32,359 nucleotides of DNA from contig NZ_LRRU01000006.1 of the NCBI RefSeq assembly GCF_001641615.1, positions 1 to 32,359 of the forward strand, in the 5' to 3' direction. The DNA is from Pseudoalteromonas gelatinilytica. GTDB lineage: Bacteria > Pseudomonadota > Gammaproteobacteria > Enterobacterales > Alteromonadaceae. The notes beneath the pieces were generated by a model. It worked only from the letters and a program-made list of their open reading frames with translations. It did not search any database and had not been told where the DNA came from. Position numbers and translations under genes: made by a program. Below, piece after piece: positions 21,057-29,128 of the stretch; the first letter of the stretch is position 1, and every line of letters begins with the position of its first letter.

Positions 21057-22190
21057 ATGCTCACCAAAACACACAAAGCGATTTCGATTACGTTACTTGC
21101 TGCGGCACTGACTGCATGCCAGAGTACTTCGACAACCACCAGCAATAACAACAGCCCTGATATAAACGAAGTTGCCAAGCAACAATACAATGGCCCTAAA
21201 GCTCGTATCGCTGTTGCCCGCTTTACTGACAAATCCAATGATTCGCATTGGTGGCGTAAAGAAATTGGTGAAGGGATGGCTGATCAACTCACAACCGCAT
21301 TAGTCAGTACCAATCGCTTTATTGTTTTAGAGCGACAAGCACTCGATGCTGTATTATCAGAACAAGACCTTGCTGTATCAGGCCGCGTGAGTGCAGCATC
21401 AGGTGCTGTGTATGGTGAAATAGAGGGAGCCGAAATTGTTGTGGTTGCCGCAGTCACAGAGTTCGATGATGACAACTCAGGTACTCGTGTCGGCAGCGGC
21501 GGATTTATCGGCGATGTATTTAGCTCTGTATCGGCGGGCTTTTCAAGTTCCCACATGGCAATAGATTTACGCTTAATCGACACGCGAACTTCTCGTATTC
21601 TCGCCGCTACCAGCGTTGAAGGTGGCAGCAAAGATTTTGACTTTACATCAGCTGCTACCAATTTTGGTGGTGCACTTGTTGGTGGTAACTTAAGTAGCTG
21701 GTCAAACACGCCAAAAGAAAAAGCACTGCGTGAAGTGATCGTAAAAGCCGTTGAGTTTTTAGAATCAAAAGTGCCAACAACTTATTATCGCTATAATAGC
21801 GACAACACCATTGCTGCAGGCCATACAGCCCCTGCACCACTAAAAGTAACCGCAGCTGCCGCTCCTGCTAAAGCCCCAGTCGCATCGGTTAGCGTTCCAA
21901 ATCACAGAATGCCTTACTATGAAAAAACAGACTTAGCGATGTCACGACTGAACTTGGTTTGTTTGGGTTATTTGAAAAGGCAGCCTCACTACGAAGAATA
22001 TGAAGTAGAAGACGTAGAGTACGATGAAGCAACGGTGCTTGCGCTCACTGAGTATCAGCAAGAAAATAAGCTCAAAGTGACAGGTCTTGCTGATGAGACG
22101 ACCAAAAAATCTCTTGATGATTCAGGGTGTATTGCCAAAACAAACAAATCAAGTTTAGAAAGCTTTGGCAGTATGTTTAAATTTAACTAA
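21057..22190 (+). CDS. CsgG-family outer-membrane lipoprotein with peptidoglycan-binding-like tail
   Basis: The 377-residue protein begins with a lipoprotein signal, lipobox LTAC with Cys21, and Gln at +2, which favours the outer membrane. Residues about 47-250 resemble the CsgG/DUF family: KARIAVARFTDKS, then GMADQLTTALVSTNRFIVLER, then the AEIVVVAAVTEFD strand and a Gly/Ser-rich membrane-type region. CsgG itself (about 262 residues) forms the curli secretion pore. A Thr/Ala/Pro-rich linker leads to a C-terminal part (about 290-365; YEEYEVEDVEYDEATVLALT, then YQQENKLKVTGLADE) that resembles a PG_binding_1 fold. No curli genes are nearby, so it may be a pore or scaffold for something else. 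The ATG has an AAGGAA ribosome-binding site. Downstream lies a 26-bp palindrome shared with the convergent SPFH gene. Confidence 0.8.
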   Translation: MLTKTHKAISITLLAAALTACQSTSTTTSNNNSPDINEVAKQQYNGPKARIAVARFTDKSNDSHWWRKEIGEGMADQLTTALVSTNRFIVLERQALDAVLSEQDLAVSGRVSAASGAVYGEIEGAEIVVVAAVTEFDDDNSGTRVGSGGFIGDVFSSVSAGFSSSHMAIDLRLIDTRTSRILAATSVEGGSKDFDFTSAATNFGGALVGGNLSSWSNTPKEKALREVIVKAVEFLESKVPTTYYRYNSDNTIAAGHTAPAPLKVTAAAAPAKAPVASVSVPNHRMPYYEKTDLAMSRLNLVCLGYLKRQPHYEEYEVEDVEYDEATVLALTEYQQENKLKVTGLADETTKKSLDDSGCIAKTNKSSLESFGSMFKFN

Positions 22191-22197
22191 GCAAACT

Positions 22198-22223
22198 AAC
22201 AGCCAGTGCTAGCACTGGCTGTT
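22198..22223. terminator. Perfect 26-bp palindrome between convergent genes
   Basis: AACAGCCAGTGCT followed directly by its reverse complement AGCACTGGCTGTT. It lies between the stops of the CsgG-like gene and the SPFH gene. It could serve both directions as a terminator stem, although T-runs are weak on each side. Confidence 0.6.
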
Positions 22224-22230
22224 GAAAATC

Positions 22231-23079
22231 TTAGTTTGTGCCTTTCACCAGTGGTACACCATTGTTACCAACAGGAATATAAACAGTTGTATGGTTAGGT
22301 GACTCAGCCATCTTTAACTGCGCATTAATAGCTTCATGTTGTAGATAGTTTGGCGTCAAAGTGGCATTAATAATTTTTTGCGCCTGTGCAATACCTTTCG
22401 CTTCTTCTACACGGATCTCAGCATCTTTTCGTGCAATTTCTTTTTGCGTTTCTTTTTCAGACAGTAATTGTTGTGCTGCTAATTTTTTCTCAACAGCATT
22501 AGCAACGATAGCCGGATAGTTAATATTTCCCACTACGACATTGGCGAGCTTAAATGGCGTTGGTTCTAAATACGCTTTTAATCGGGCTGTTACTTCTGCA
22601 GCTATTTTCTCGCGATTGGTTTTTAACACGCCGCTATCGTATTGCTGAACAATATCACGCACATAAGTTCTAAATGTTTCACGAACAAATCGCGGATACC
22701 AATCTTCACCACCGTATTGCTCAACCACCGCTCTGACAGAGCCGCTTTCTATTGAAATGACCGCATGAAAATCAAAACTAATATTTAAGTCATCGTTAGC
22801 TAAAATCTTAAATGTTTCAGTATACGTGTTCGGGCGCATATCAATATTAATTACTTGATTGCGCCACAGTGACATGCCGTAGTTAGCTGGGCCAATCATA
22901 GTGCCTTGATAACCACCTTCGCCAAACACGCGCGGCTTTTCAAATACGTAACCTTCTTCACCCGCGGGTGTACTTGGGTTAGTACACGCAGTGAGCGATA
23001 CAGCAACTAACCCTGCTAATGCTAAACTTGGAAAAACACTCGATAGAAGTGTTTGCGTCCCTGAACGTTTAAATTTCAT
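22231..23079 (-). CDS. SPFH/Band 7 (prohibitin-like) protein with a lipoprotein signal
   Basis: The 282-residue product has a charged N-terminus, a hydrophobic stretch and the lipobox LTAC with Cys32, Thr at +2. The SPFH domain follows (about 45-200): NQVINIDMRPNTYTETFKIL, DDLNISFDFHAVISI, and the characteristic RETFRTYVRDIVQQY. A charged coiled-coil region (about 195-240: KKLAAQQLLSEKETQKEIAR) then leads to a short C-terminal tail. SPFH proteins normally have a transmembrane hairpin or helix and form large membrane rings with proteases such as FtsH; a lipidated one would sit on the periplasmic side. It lies 18 bp after the unknown gene and convergent to the CsgG-like gene. The exact partner and role are unknown. 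Confidence 0.8.
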   Translation of the reverse strand: MKFKRSGTQTLLSSVFPSLALAGLVAVSLTACTNPSTPAGEEGYVFEKPRVFGEGGYQGTMIGPANYGMSLWRNQVINIDMRPNTYTETFKILANDDLNISFDFHAVISIESGSVRAVVEQYGGEDWYPRFVRETFRTYVRDIVQQYDSGVLKTNREKIAAEVTARLKAYLEPTPFKLANVVVGNINYPAIVANAVEKKLAAQQLLSEKETQKEIARKDAEIRVEEAKGIAQAQKIINATLTPNYLQHEAINAQLKMAESPNHTTVYIPVGNNGVPLVKGTN

Positions 23080-23097
23080 TGTTGTTATCTCATTCCA

Positions 23098-23598
23098 TTA
23101 TAAAATTTGTAATAACTCACCACGATAAAAATCACATAACAACCAAATTTGTTGAAATGGATGGTGCTTAGGCACATCAAGGTGAGTAAGTACTGACTTA
23201 AAATCATCGAGATGCCATATAGTACTGGCATTGCGAATTAATAACCAAGGCTGCGTAGACTCGTAATGTTTTTTGGCTTTTTGTGCCAGCAAGCGATGCA
23301 AAGCACAGTGCAAACGTTCGTTACTCGGTGCTAAAGCCATTTCAGCGAGATCGCGTTGCATTGAGATAGACAGAGGCCGACCTAACACCGCCATTGCTTC
23401 TGTTTCACTGGCATATAAATGCGCGACTTCAATATCGAGCCGTTCATCACCTTTATAACAACTCACGTCTGGTTTACTCGGCGTGTTATGCCAAATATTA
23501 CGCATGCTTACGCCAAACTGCTTTTCGTAACAGCGTAAAAACAGCTTTGCTGCGCCATGCTCGAGCGCTATTTTCTCTTGTTCACTTTCACGATTCAT
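23098..23598 (-). CDS. Protein of unknown function, possible degenerate PD-(D/E)XK nuclease fold
   Basis: I do not recognise the family. The 166 residues start MNRESEQEKIALEHGAAKLF. Asp44 (in SKPDVSCY) and Glu57 (in RLDIEVAHLY) are spaced like the D...ExK core of PD-(D/E)XK nucleases, but the usual lysine is Ala59. A later segment, AQKAKKHYESTQPWLLIRN, resembles the helix-strand that follows the core in restriction-enzyme-like proteins. No signal peptide or membrane segment was seen. Its start overlaps the end of deoC by 11 bp (AATGAATCGTGA junction), and it is followed by the SPFH gene after 18 bp, so the three form one transcription unit. The nuclease idea is inference only. Confidence 0.7.
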   Translation of the reverse strand: MNRESEQEKIALEHGAAKLFLRCYEKQFGVSMRNIWHNTPSKPDVSCYKGDERLDIEVAHLYASETEAMAVLGRPLSISMQRDLAEMALAPSNERLHCALHRLLAQKAKKHYESTQPWLLIRNASTIWHLDDFKSVLTHLDVPKHHPFQQIWLLCDFYRGELLQIL

Positions 23599-24331
23599 TT
23601 AATGTTGCATACACATCTTTTAATAACCCAGAAGCGCCAAAACGAAATAGCTCGGGTTGTAAGTACGCTTCACCCATAATTGATTCCGCGAGGGCTAAAT
23701 ACTCAGCAGCATCAGTAACTGTTCTGACCCCGCCCGCCGCTTTAAAACCGACCTTTTTACCACTCGCTTTTATGGTATTTAACATGATGTCAGTTGCAGC
23801 TAGCGTTGCATTGACAGCCACTTTACCGGTACTGGTTTTAACAAAATCAGCGCCACCATCAATTGCCAGCTTAGTTGCTGTTGCAATGAGATCATCGCTT
23901 AATTCGCCACTTTCGATAATAACTTTAAGTTGCGCTTGGCTGCCACATGCCTCTTTTGACGCTTTGACATACTCTAAAACTTTGCGCTCATCACCGGCGA
24001 TTAGTGCTTTATAGGGGATCACTAAATCAATTTCATCAGCACCGCGTTCAATGGCAAACAAGGTTTCATTTAGCACTTCCTCTAAAGGCTCATCCCCACC
24101 AGGAAAGTTAGTGACGGTAGCCACTTTGACTTGCTGTAATTCACGCTCAGCGAGTGCCAGTTTAGCGTCACTGACAAACTGGCTATATACACAAACCGCT
24201 GCAGGAATGCCTAACTTAGGCTCAATACTAGCAACCAAGTTATTAATGGTTTCTGTTGTGTCGCTGTCATTCAGAGTTGTTAAGTCCATCAGTGCCACCG
24301 CTTGGGCAGCGCTTGTTTGCATTTTAGTCAT
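23588..24331 (-). CDS. deoC: Deoxyribose-phosphate aldolase
   Basis: DeoC splits 2-deoxyribose 5-phosphate to glyceraldehyde 3-phosphate and acetaldehyde in deoxynucleoside catabolism. The 247 residues cover the E. coli-type enzyme (about 259). The key residues by alignment are Asp102 (DEIDLVIPYKAL), Schiff-base Lys165 in VKTSTGKVAVNAT, and Lys197 in GFKAAGGVRTV. The ATG at 24331 has only a weak AAGAG ribosome-binding site; the in-frame Met4 is an alternative. In E. coli it sits with deoA, deoB and deoD; here none of those is adjacent, and it is instead the first gene of a unit with an unknown protein and an SPFH lipoprotein. Confidence 0.95.
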   Translation of the reverse strand: MTKMQTSAAQAVALMDLTTLNDSDTTETINNLVASIEPKLGIPAAVCVYSQFVSDAKLALAERELQQVKVATVTNFPGGDEPLEEVLNETLFAIERGADEIDLVIPYKALIAGDERKVLEYVKASKEACGSQAQLKVIIESGELSDDLIATATKLAIDGGADFVKTSTGKVAVNATLAATDIMLNTIKASGKKVGFKAAGGVRTVTDAAEYLALAESIMGEAYLQPELFRFGASGLLKDVYATLNES

Positions 24332-24603
24332 AGCTCTTATATTTGTGTTGCCATATTAGTGACCTATAGTAGCAAATTTTTATCATTCGGCTATAAATCA
24401 TAACTAATCACCATAAGGCCCTTTAATTACTTGTAACTCGTCGCAATCCCTTGTTAACTAAGTCTTAAGCCAAAACAAACCACCTGGTATAACTTTTAGT
24501 TATATAAACTTGGTTTTAATTATTTTTTACTTTTTTTAGAGCACTATATTCTGCTTGCCTGCAATAAGCAGTTTCGTTGATGTGTTTTAGGGGTGAGAAC
24601 AAA
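24332..24603. promoter_or_regulatory. Divergent regulatory region between deoC and cysG
   Basis: This AT-rich gap must hold the promoters of both units. An inverted repeat ATAACTTTTAGTTAT lies about 105 bp upstream of the cysG GTG, and a TATATT at 24545-24550 has no good -35 at the right distance, as expected for an activator-dependent promoter. CysB is the known activator of cys genes and could bind here; I cannot confirm the site. A 6-bp stem CTGCTT/AAGCAG precedes the cysG ribosome-binding site. Confidence 0.35.
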
Positions 24604-26025
24604 GTGCAATATTTACCAATCTTTACCAAATTAGACGACAAACCTGTGTTGGTAGTCGGCGGTGGAGATGTCGCGTTACGCAAATGCCGTGCATTTTTAA
24701 AAGCACGTGCTCATGTAACGCTAGTCGCGCCTGAATTTTGTGATGAGCTACTTGCTCTTGCTGAGCAAAACGAAGTAAACCTGATCACTGATACATTCAA
24801 AGAACAGTATTTAGACCAGCAAATGCTGGTAATCGCCGCGACAGATATCGAAAGCGTGAACAAAGACGTGTTCGAACTTGCGAATGCACGCAATATTTTC
24901 GTTAACGTGGTGGATGATCAACCTAAGTGCAGCTTTATTTTTCCATCCATTGTTGACCGTGATCCAATCACAATTGCAATTTCAAGCGCAGGCACAGCAC
25001 CGGTATTAGCACGTCGTTTACGTGAAAAACTCGAAACGCTTATTCCACAGCATATAGGTCCACTCGCTACATTAGTTGGTAGCTTTCGTGACAAAGTAAA
25101 ACAACGCTTTAAACACTTTGCTGACCGCCGCCAGTTTTGGGAAGGCGTATTTGATTCATCAGTTGTAAGCAAAGTCCAAGCGGGTAATACCGAAGCTGCA
25201 ACAGCGCAGTTAGAGCAATTGTTAGATGCAAAGCCAGAACCAGAAGGCGAAGTGTATGTTGTAGGTGCAGGCCCAGGTGACCCTGAGCTATTAACCTTAA
25301 AAGCACTGCAGTTAATGCAACAAGCTGATGTGGTGGTATATGACTACTTAGTTTCTGATGAAATTATGGATTTAGTACGCCGTGATGCAGACCTAGTTTG
25401 CGTAGGTAAACGTTTAGGCGATCACAGTGTGGCGCAAGAAGATACCAACCAGATGTTGGTTGATTTTGCCAAGCAAGGCAAAAAAGTATGCCGTATTAAA
25501 GGTGGCGACCCGTTTATTTATGGTCGTGGTGGTGAAGAAGTACAAGTGCTAGCCGCGAATAAAGTACGTTACCAAATCGTACCGGGTATTACTGCTGCTG
25601 CAGGTTGTAGCGCTTATGCCGGTATTCCTCTTACTCACAGAGATCACGCACAAGCCATTCAGTTTGTGACAGGTCACTGTAAAAAAGATGGTCAAGAATT
25701 GGATTGGCAATCACTCGCCAAGCCAAATCAGACCTTAGCGATTTATATGGGAGTGATTAAATCACCGCATATTCAAGCACAACTATTAAAACATGGCCGC
25801 GGTGCAGACACACCGGTTGCCATTATCGAAAACGGCACACGTAAAGAACAACGTGTTGTAACAGGGCAATTAGGTGAGCTGGCCGACTTGATTTCGCGCC
25901 ATAGTATTATTTCACCCGCCTTATTAATTATTGGCGAAGTTGCATCATTGCACCATCAGCTTGCATGGTTTGGCCAAACAGAACAAACCAGCAGCTTTGC
26001 CCAGCCAATTACTGGCGTAGCTTAA
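24604..26025 (+). CDS. cysG: Siroheme synthase (uroporphyrinogen III methyltransferase / precorrin-2 dehydrogenase / ferrochelatase)
   Basis: CysG makes siroheme, the cofactor of assimilatory sulfite and nitrite reductases. The N-terminal half (about 1-210) has the NAD-binding VVGGGDVALRKC and catalytic Asp104 (NVVDDQ). Ser128, phosphorylated in Salmonella CysG, is also present. The C-terminal half (about 217-465) is the SAM-dependent methyltransferase: VGAGPGDPELLTLKAL, RIKGGDPFIYGRGGEEV and PGITAAAGCSAYAG. The GTG at 24604 is chosen: it has AGGGG 10 nt upstream, and numbering from it aligns Asp104 and Ser128 exactly with E. coli CysG. An ATG at 24577 would add nine atypical residues. The length is 473, against 457 in E. 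coli. It precedes cysD by 35 bp, placing siroheme synthesis with sulfate activation. Confidence 0.96.
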   Translation: MQYLPIFTKLDDKPVLVVGGGDVALRKCRAFLKARAHVTLVAPEFCDELLALAEQNEVNLITDTFKEQYLDQQMLVIAATDIESVNKDVFELANARNIFVNVVDDQPKCSFIFPSIVDRDPITIAISSAGTAPVLARRLREKLETLIPQHIGPLATLVGSFRDKVKQRFKHFADRRQFWEGVFDSSVVSKVQAGNTEAATAQLEQLLDAKPEPEGEVYVVGAGPGDPELLTLKALQLMQQADVVVYDYLVSDEIMDLVRRDADLVCVGKRLGDHSVAQEDTNQMLVDFAKQGKKVCRIKGGDPFIYGRGGEEVQVLAANKVRYQIVPGITAAAGCSAYAGIPLTHRDHAQAIQFVTGHCKKDGQELDWQSLAKPNQTLAIYMGVIKSPHIQAQLLKHGRGADTPVAIIENGTRKEQRVVTGQLGELADLISRHSIISPALLIIGEVASLHHQLAWFGQTEQTSSFAQPITGVA

Positions 26026-26060
26026 TTTAACTTTTAATCATTTTAGTAGGACGACTAACA

Positions 26061-26960
26061 ATGGCTTTAACACACCTTCAGCAATTAGAAGCTGAAAGTA
26101 TCAAAATCATGCGCGAAGTTGCTGCTGAGTTTGAAAACCCGGTGATGCTTTACTCAATCGGTAAAGATTCATCAGTGTTATTACACTTAGCACGTAAAGC
26201 GTTTTATCCAGCAAAAATTCCATTTCCACTTTTACACGTTGACACCAACTGGAAGTTTAAGGAAATGATCGAGTTTCGTGACCGCCTAGCTAAAGACTAT
26301 GGTTTTGATTTAATCGTCCACAAGAACCCTGAAGGGTTAGAGATTGATATCAATCCATTTGTGCACGGCTCAGCAAAGCACACCGACATCATGAAAACGC
26401 AAGGCTTAAAGCAAGCGTTAGATAAATACGGCTTTGATGCTGCATTTGGTGGTGCTCGTCGTGACGAAGAGAAATCACGAGCTAAAGAGCGTGTTTACTC
26501 ATTCCGTGACAAACACCACAGATGGGATCCAAAAAACCAACGTCCAGAGCTTTGGAATACGTACAACAGCCAAGTTAATCCGGGTGAAAGCATTCGTGTA
26601 TTCCCGTTATCTAACTGGACTGAGTTGGATATTTGGCAGTATATCTACCAAGAAAACATTGAAATGGTTCCACTTTACCTTGCCAAAGAACGCCCAGTCG
26701 TTGAGCGTAACGGCACGCTAATCATGGTTGATGATGAGCGTATGCCATTAGAAGAAGGCGAAGTACCGCAAATGAAGTCGGTACGTTTTCGTACTCTTGG
26801 TTGTTACCCGCTAACGGGTGCTGTGGAATCAACGGCAGGTACCTTAACTGAAATTATTGAAGAAATGCTGCTTTCAACCTCTTCTGAGCGTGAAGGTCGC
26901 GTGATTGATCACGACTCTGCTGGTTCAATGGAAAAGAAAAAACGTGAGGGCTATTTCTAA
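26061..26960 (+). CDS. cysD: Sulfate adenylyltransferase subunit 2 (ATP sulfurylase, small subunit)
   Basis: CysD catalyses ATP + sulfate to APS + PPi, driven by GTP hydrolysis in its partner CysN. The 299 residues match E. coli CysD (302) nearly throughout. The adenylyl-binding PP-loop variant [18 protein letters not shown] lies near 32-49, followed by [11 protein letters not shown], the invariant [16 protein letters not shown] (about 132-147), [15 protein letters not shown] and [14 protein letters not shown]. An AGGA ribosome-binding site precedes the ATG. It overlaps cysN by one base (TAATG), so the two subunits are translationally coupled. Confidence 0.98.
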   Translation: MALTHLQQLEAESIKIMREVAAEFENPVMLYSIGKDSSVLLHLARKAFYPAKIPFPLLHVDTNWKFKEMIEFRDRLAKDYGFDLIVHKNPEGLEIDINPFVHGSAKHTDIMKTQGLKQALDKYGFDAAFGGARRDEEKSRAKERVYSFRDKHHRWDPKNQRPELWNTYNSQVNPGESIRVFPLSNWTELDIWQYIYQENIEMVPLYLAKERPVVERNGTLIMVDDERMPLEEGEVPQMKSVRFRTLGCYPLTGAVESTAGTLTEIIEEMLLSTSSEREGRVIDHDSAGSMEKKKREGYF

Positions 26961-28384
26961 TGTCTAAAACAAACGACACGATTAATGAAGTAAGAGAGTT
27001 AGGCATCGACGCCTACCTTGCGCGTCAACAAGACAAAAGCCTTTTACGCATGCTGACCTGTGGTAGTGTGGATGACGGTAAATCTACGCTGATTGGCCGC
27101 CTTTTACATGACAGTCACCAAATTTATGAAGACCAACTTGCAGCCCTGCATAAAGACAATGAAAAAGTTGGTAATGCGGGTGAAGAGCTTGATTTAGCAC
27201 TTCTTGTCGATGGTCTTCAAGCAGAGCGTGAACAAGGTATTACCATTGACGTTGCTTATCGTTACTTCTCTACAGCAAAACGTAAATTCATTATTGCTGA
27301 TACGCCAGGACATGAGCAGTACACGCGCAACATGGTGACCGGCGCATCAACCAGTGATGTGGCGATTATCTTAGTTGATGCGCGTTATGGCGTACAAGTA
27401 CAAACGAAGCGTCATAGCTTTATCTGTGACTCGTTAGGTATCAAGCAGTTTGTTGTTGCTATCAATAAGATGGATATCGTCGATTTCGATGAAACCGTAT
27501 ACGAGAAAATCAAAGCTGACTACCTTAAGTTTGCAGAACAACTAAACGTTACTAATATCAAATTTGTGCCGATGTCAGCGCTGAAAGGTGACAATGTAGT
27601 TACTCGCTCAGAGCACACACCTTATTACACAGAAAAGCCACTGCTGGAGTTACTTGAAGACTCACCAGCGGCTGAAATTGATAACGGTTTTGAAGCGCGT
27701 CTTCCAGTGCAATATGTAGTACGCCCAAACCTAGACTTCCGTGGTTTCCAAGGTACTTTAACATCTGGCAAACTTAGCGTGGGTGATGCAGTGAAAGTGT
27801 TACCATCAGGTAAAAGCTCAAGCATTAAAGAGATTGTAACTTTCGATGGCAACTTAGATAGCGCTGAAGCAGGTCAAGCAATCACTCTAACGTTAAACGA
27901 CGAAATTGATATCAGTCGTGGTGATGTGATTGTACCAGCCGCTTCAAAAGCTGCTGTGACAAACCGTATTCAAGCTAAGTTAGTGTGGATGCATGAAGCG
28001 CCGCTTGTATTAGGTAAAAGCTATAACTTTAAGTTAGGCAGCAAAAATACCTCAGCAGTGGTAAGAAAAATCGATCACACGATTGATGTAAATACCCTTG
28101 AGCATGGTCAAGCAGACTCATTACAACTTAACGAAATTGCGATTGTAACTTTAGAGCTTACAGAAACAATTTTGGCTGATGAGTACCACAACAACCATGA
28201 AACAGGTGCGTTCATCCTAATTGACCGCTTATCAAACCTAACCGTTGCGGCAGGTATGATTGAGCAATTACTTAGCACTGAAGAACATCAAAGCAGCTTT
28301 AGCGACTTTGAAGTTGAGTTTAACGCTTTAGTACGCAAGCACTTCCCTCATTGGCAAGCGCTTGATATAAGCCAACTTAAATAG
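26960..28384 (+). CDS. cysN: Sulfate adenylyltransferase subunit 1 (GTPase subunit)
   Basis: CysN is the EF-Tu-like GTPase that powers APS formation by CysD. The 474 residues (E. coli 475) show the P-loop GSVDDGKST (35-43), EREQGITIDVAYRYF, DTPGHEQYTRNMVTGAS, and NKMD, followed by beta-barrel domains II and III. It is not fused to an APS kinase; the kinase is encoded separately 144 bp downstream. The stop-start overlap with cysD is one base. A 10-bp hairpin follows its stop and may separate its mRNA end from cysC. Confidence 0.98.
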   Translation: MSKTNDTINEVRELGIDAYLARQQDKSLLRMLTCGSVDDGKSTLIGRLLHDSHQIYEDQLAALHKDNEKVGNAGEELDLALLVDGLQAEREQGITIDVAYRYFSTAKRKFIIADTPGHEQYTRNMVTGASTSDVAIILVDARYGVQVQTKRHSFICDSLGIKQFVVAINKMDIVDFDETVYEKIKADYLKFAEQLNVTNIKFVPMSALKGDNVVTRSEHTPYYTEKPLLELLEDSPAAEIDNGFEARLPVQYVVRPNLDFRGFQGTLTSGKLSVGDAVKVLPSGKSSSIKEIVTFDGNLDSAEAGQAITLTLNDEIDISRGDVIVPAASKAAVTNRIQAKLVWMHEAPLVLGKSYNFKLGSKNTSAVVRKIDHTIDVNTLEHGQADSLQLNEIAIVTLELTETILADEYHNNHETGAFILIDRLSNLTVAAGMIEQLLSTEEHQSSFSDFEVEFNALVRKHFPHWQALDISQLK

Positions 28385-28396
28385 GCTAGGTAAGAC

Positions 28397-28437
28397 AATG
28401 CTGGCTATAAGACAACAACCGTTTTTAAGCCAGCATT
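28397..28437 (+). other. Hairpin between cysN and cysC
   Basis: AATGCTGGCT pairs perfectly with AGCCAGCATT over a 21-nt loop. The trailing sequence is ACTATTTAT, a weak T-tract, so it may be a partial terminator or an mRNA 3'-end protector. It suggests that cysC is expressed at a level different from cysDN. Confidence 0.5.
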
Positions 28438-28528
28438 ACTATTTATATTTGATTACCACACTCTCACCCCTTTAAATCTATTTCTTTATTTTGAGAGCTT
28501 TGGTTTCTCAATGATTGGAGTAAAGACA

Positions 28529-29125
28529 ATGGATGAAAATATCGTTTGGCATAATTACGCCATTAGCAAATCACAGCGTAGTGAGCAAAAAAAGCATAAG
28601 CCAACCATTTTATGGTTCACTGGTTTTTCAGGTTCAGGCAAAAGCACTGTTGCAAACGCACTAGAAAGCGCATTAAACCAGTTAGGCGTTCACACCTACC
28701 TACTTGATGGCGACAATGTGCGTCATGGCTTATGTAAAGATCTTGGCTTTACTGATGAAGACCGCGTGGAAAACATTCGTCGCGTAGGTGAAACTGCCAA
28801 GCTGATGGTCGATGCCGGTCTTGTGGTATTAACCGCATTTATTTCGCCATTCCAAAGCGAACGCGATATGGTAAGAAACTTAGTAGAGGATGGTGAGTTT
28901 ATTGAGGTATTTTTAGATACCCCGCTCGACGTGTGTGAAACACGCGACCCTAAAGGGCTTTATAAAAAAGCGCGTGCAGGTGAAATTAAGCACTTCACAG
29001 GTATCGACTCAGACTATCAAATCCCTACATCGCCAGAAATTAAAATCGATACCAGTAAAAACAGCCTAGACCAATCGGTGCAAGAACTGGTAGCGTATTT
29101 AAAACAACAGCAAATTATAGGTTAA
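28529..29125 (+). CDS. cysC: Adenylylsulfate kinase
   Basis: CysC phosphorylates APS to PAPS using ATP. The 198 residues have Walker [10 protein letters not shown] (32-40), the APS-binding [15 protein letters not shown] (about 60-74), ENIRRVGE, and [11 protein letters not shown] with the phospho-Ser equivalent at 106. The ATG at 28529 is preferred over the one at 28511 because GGAG lies 8 nt upstream of it and the resulting length is close to E. coli CysC (201). It is preceded by a hairpin (28492-28511) and followed by cysQ after 3 bp. Confidence 0.97.
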   Translation: MDENIVWHNYAISKSQRSEQKKHKPTILWFTGFSGSGKSTVANALESALNQLGVHTYLLDGDNVRHGLCKDLGFTDEDRVENIRRVGETAKLMVDAGLVVLTAFISPFQSERDMVRNLVEDGEFIEVFLDTPLDVCETRDPKGLYKKARAGEIKHFTGIDSDYQIPTSPEIKIDTSKNSLDQSVQELVAYLKQQQIIG

Positions 29126-29128
29126 GTC

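Noticed and set aside
24577..24603. Upstream ATG for cysG
   Set aside because: The added nine residues do not resemble family N-termini, and the GTG at 24604 has the better ribosome-binding site and matching residue numbers.
28511..28528. Upstream ATG for cysC
   Set aside because: The GGAG ribosome-binding site lies downstream of it and fits the ATG at 28529.
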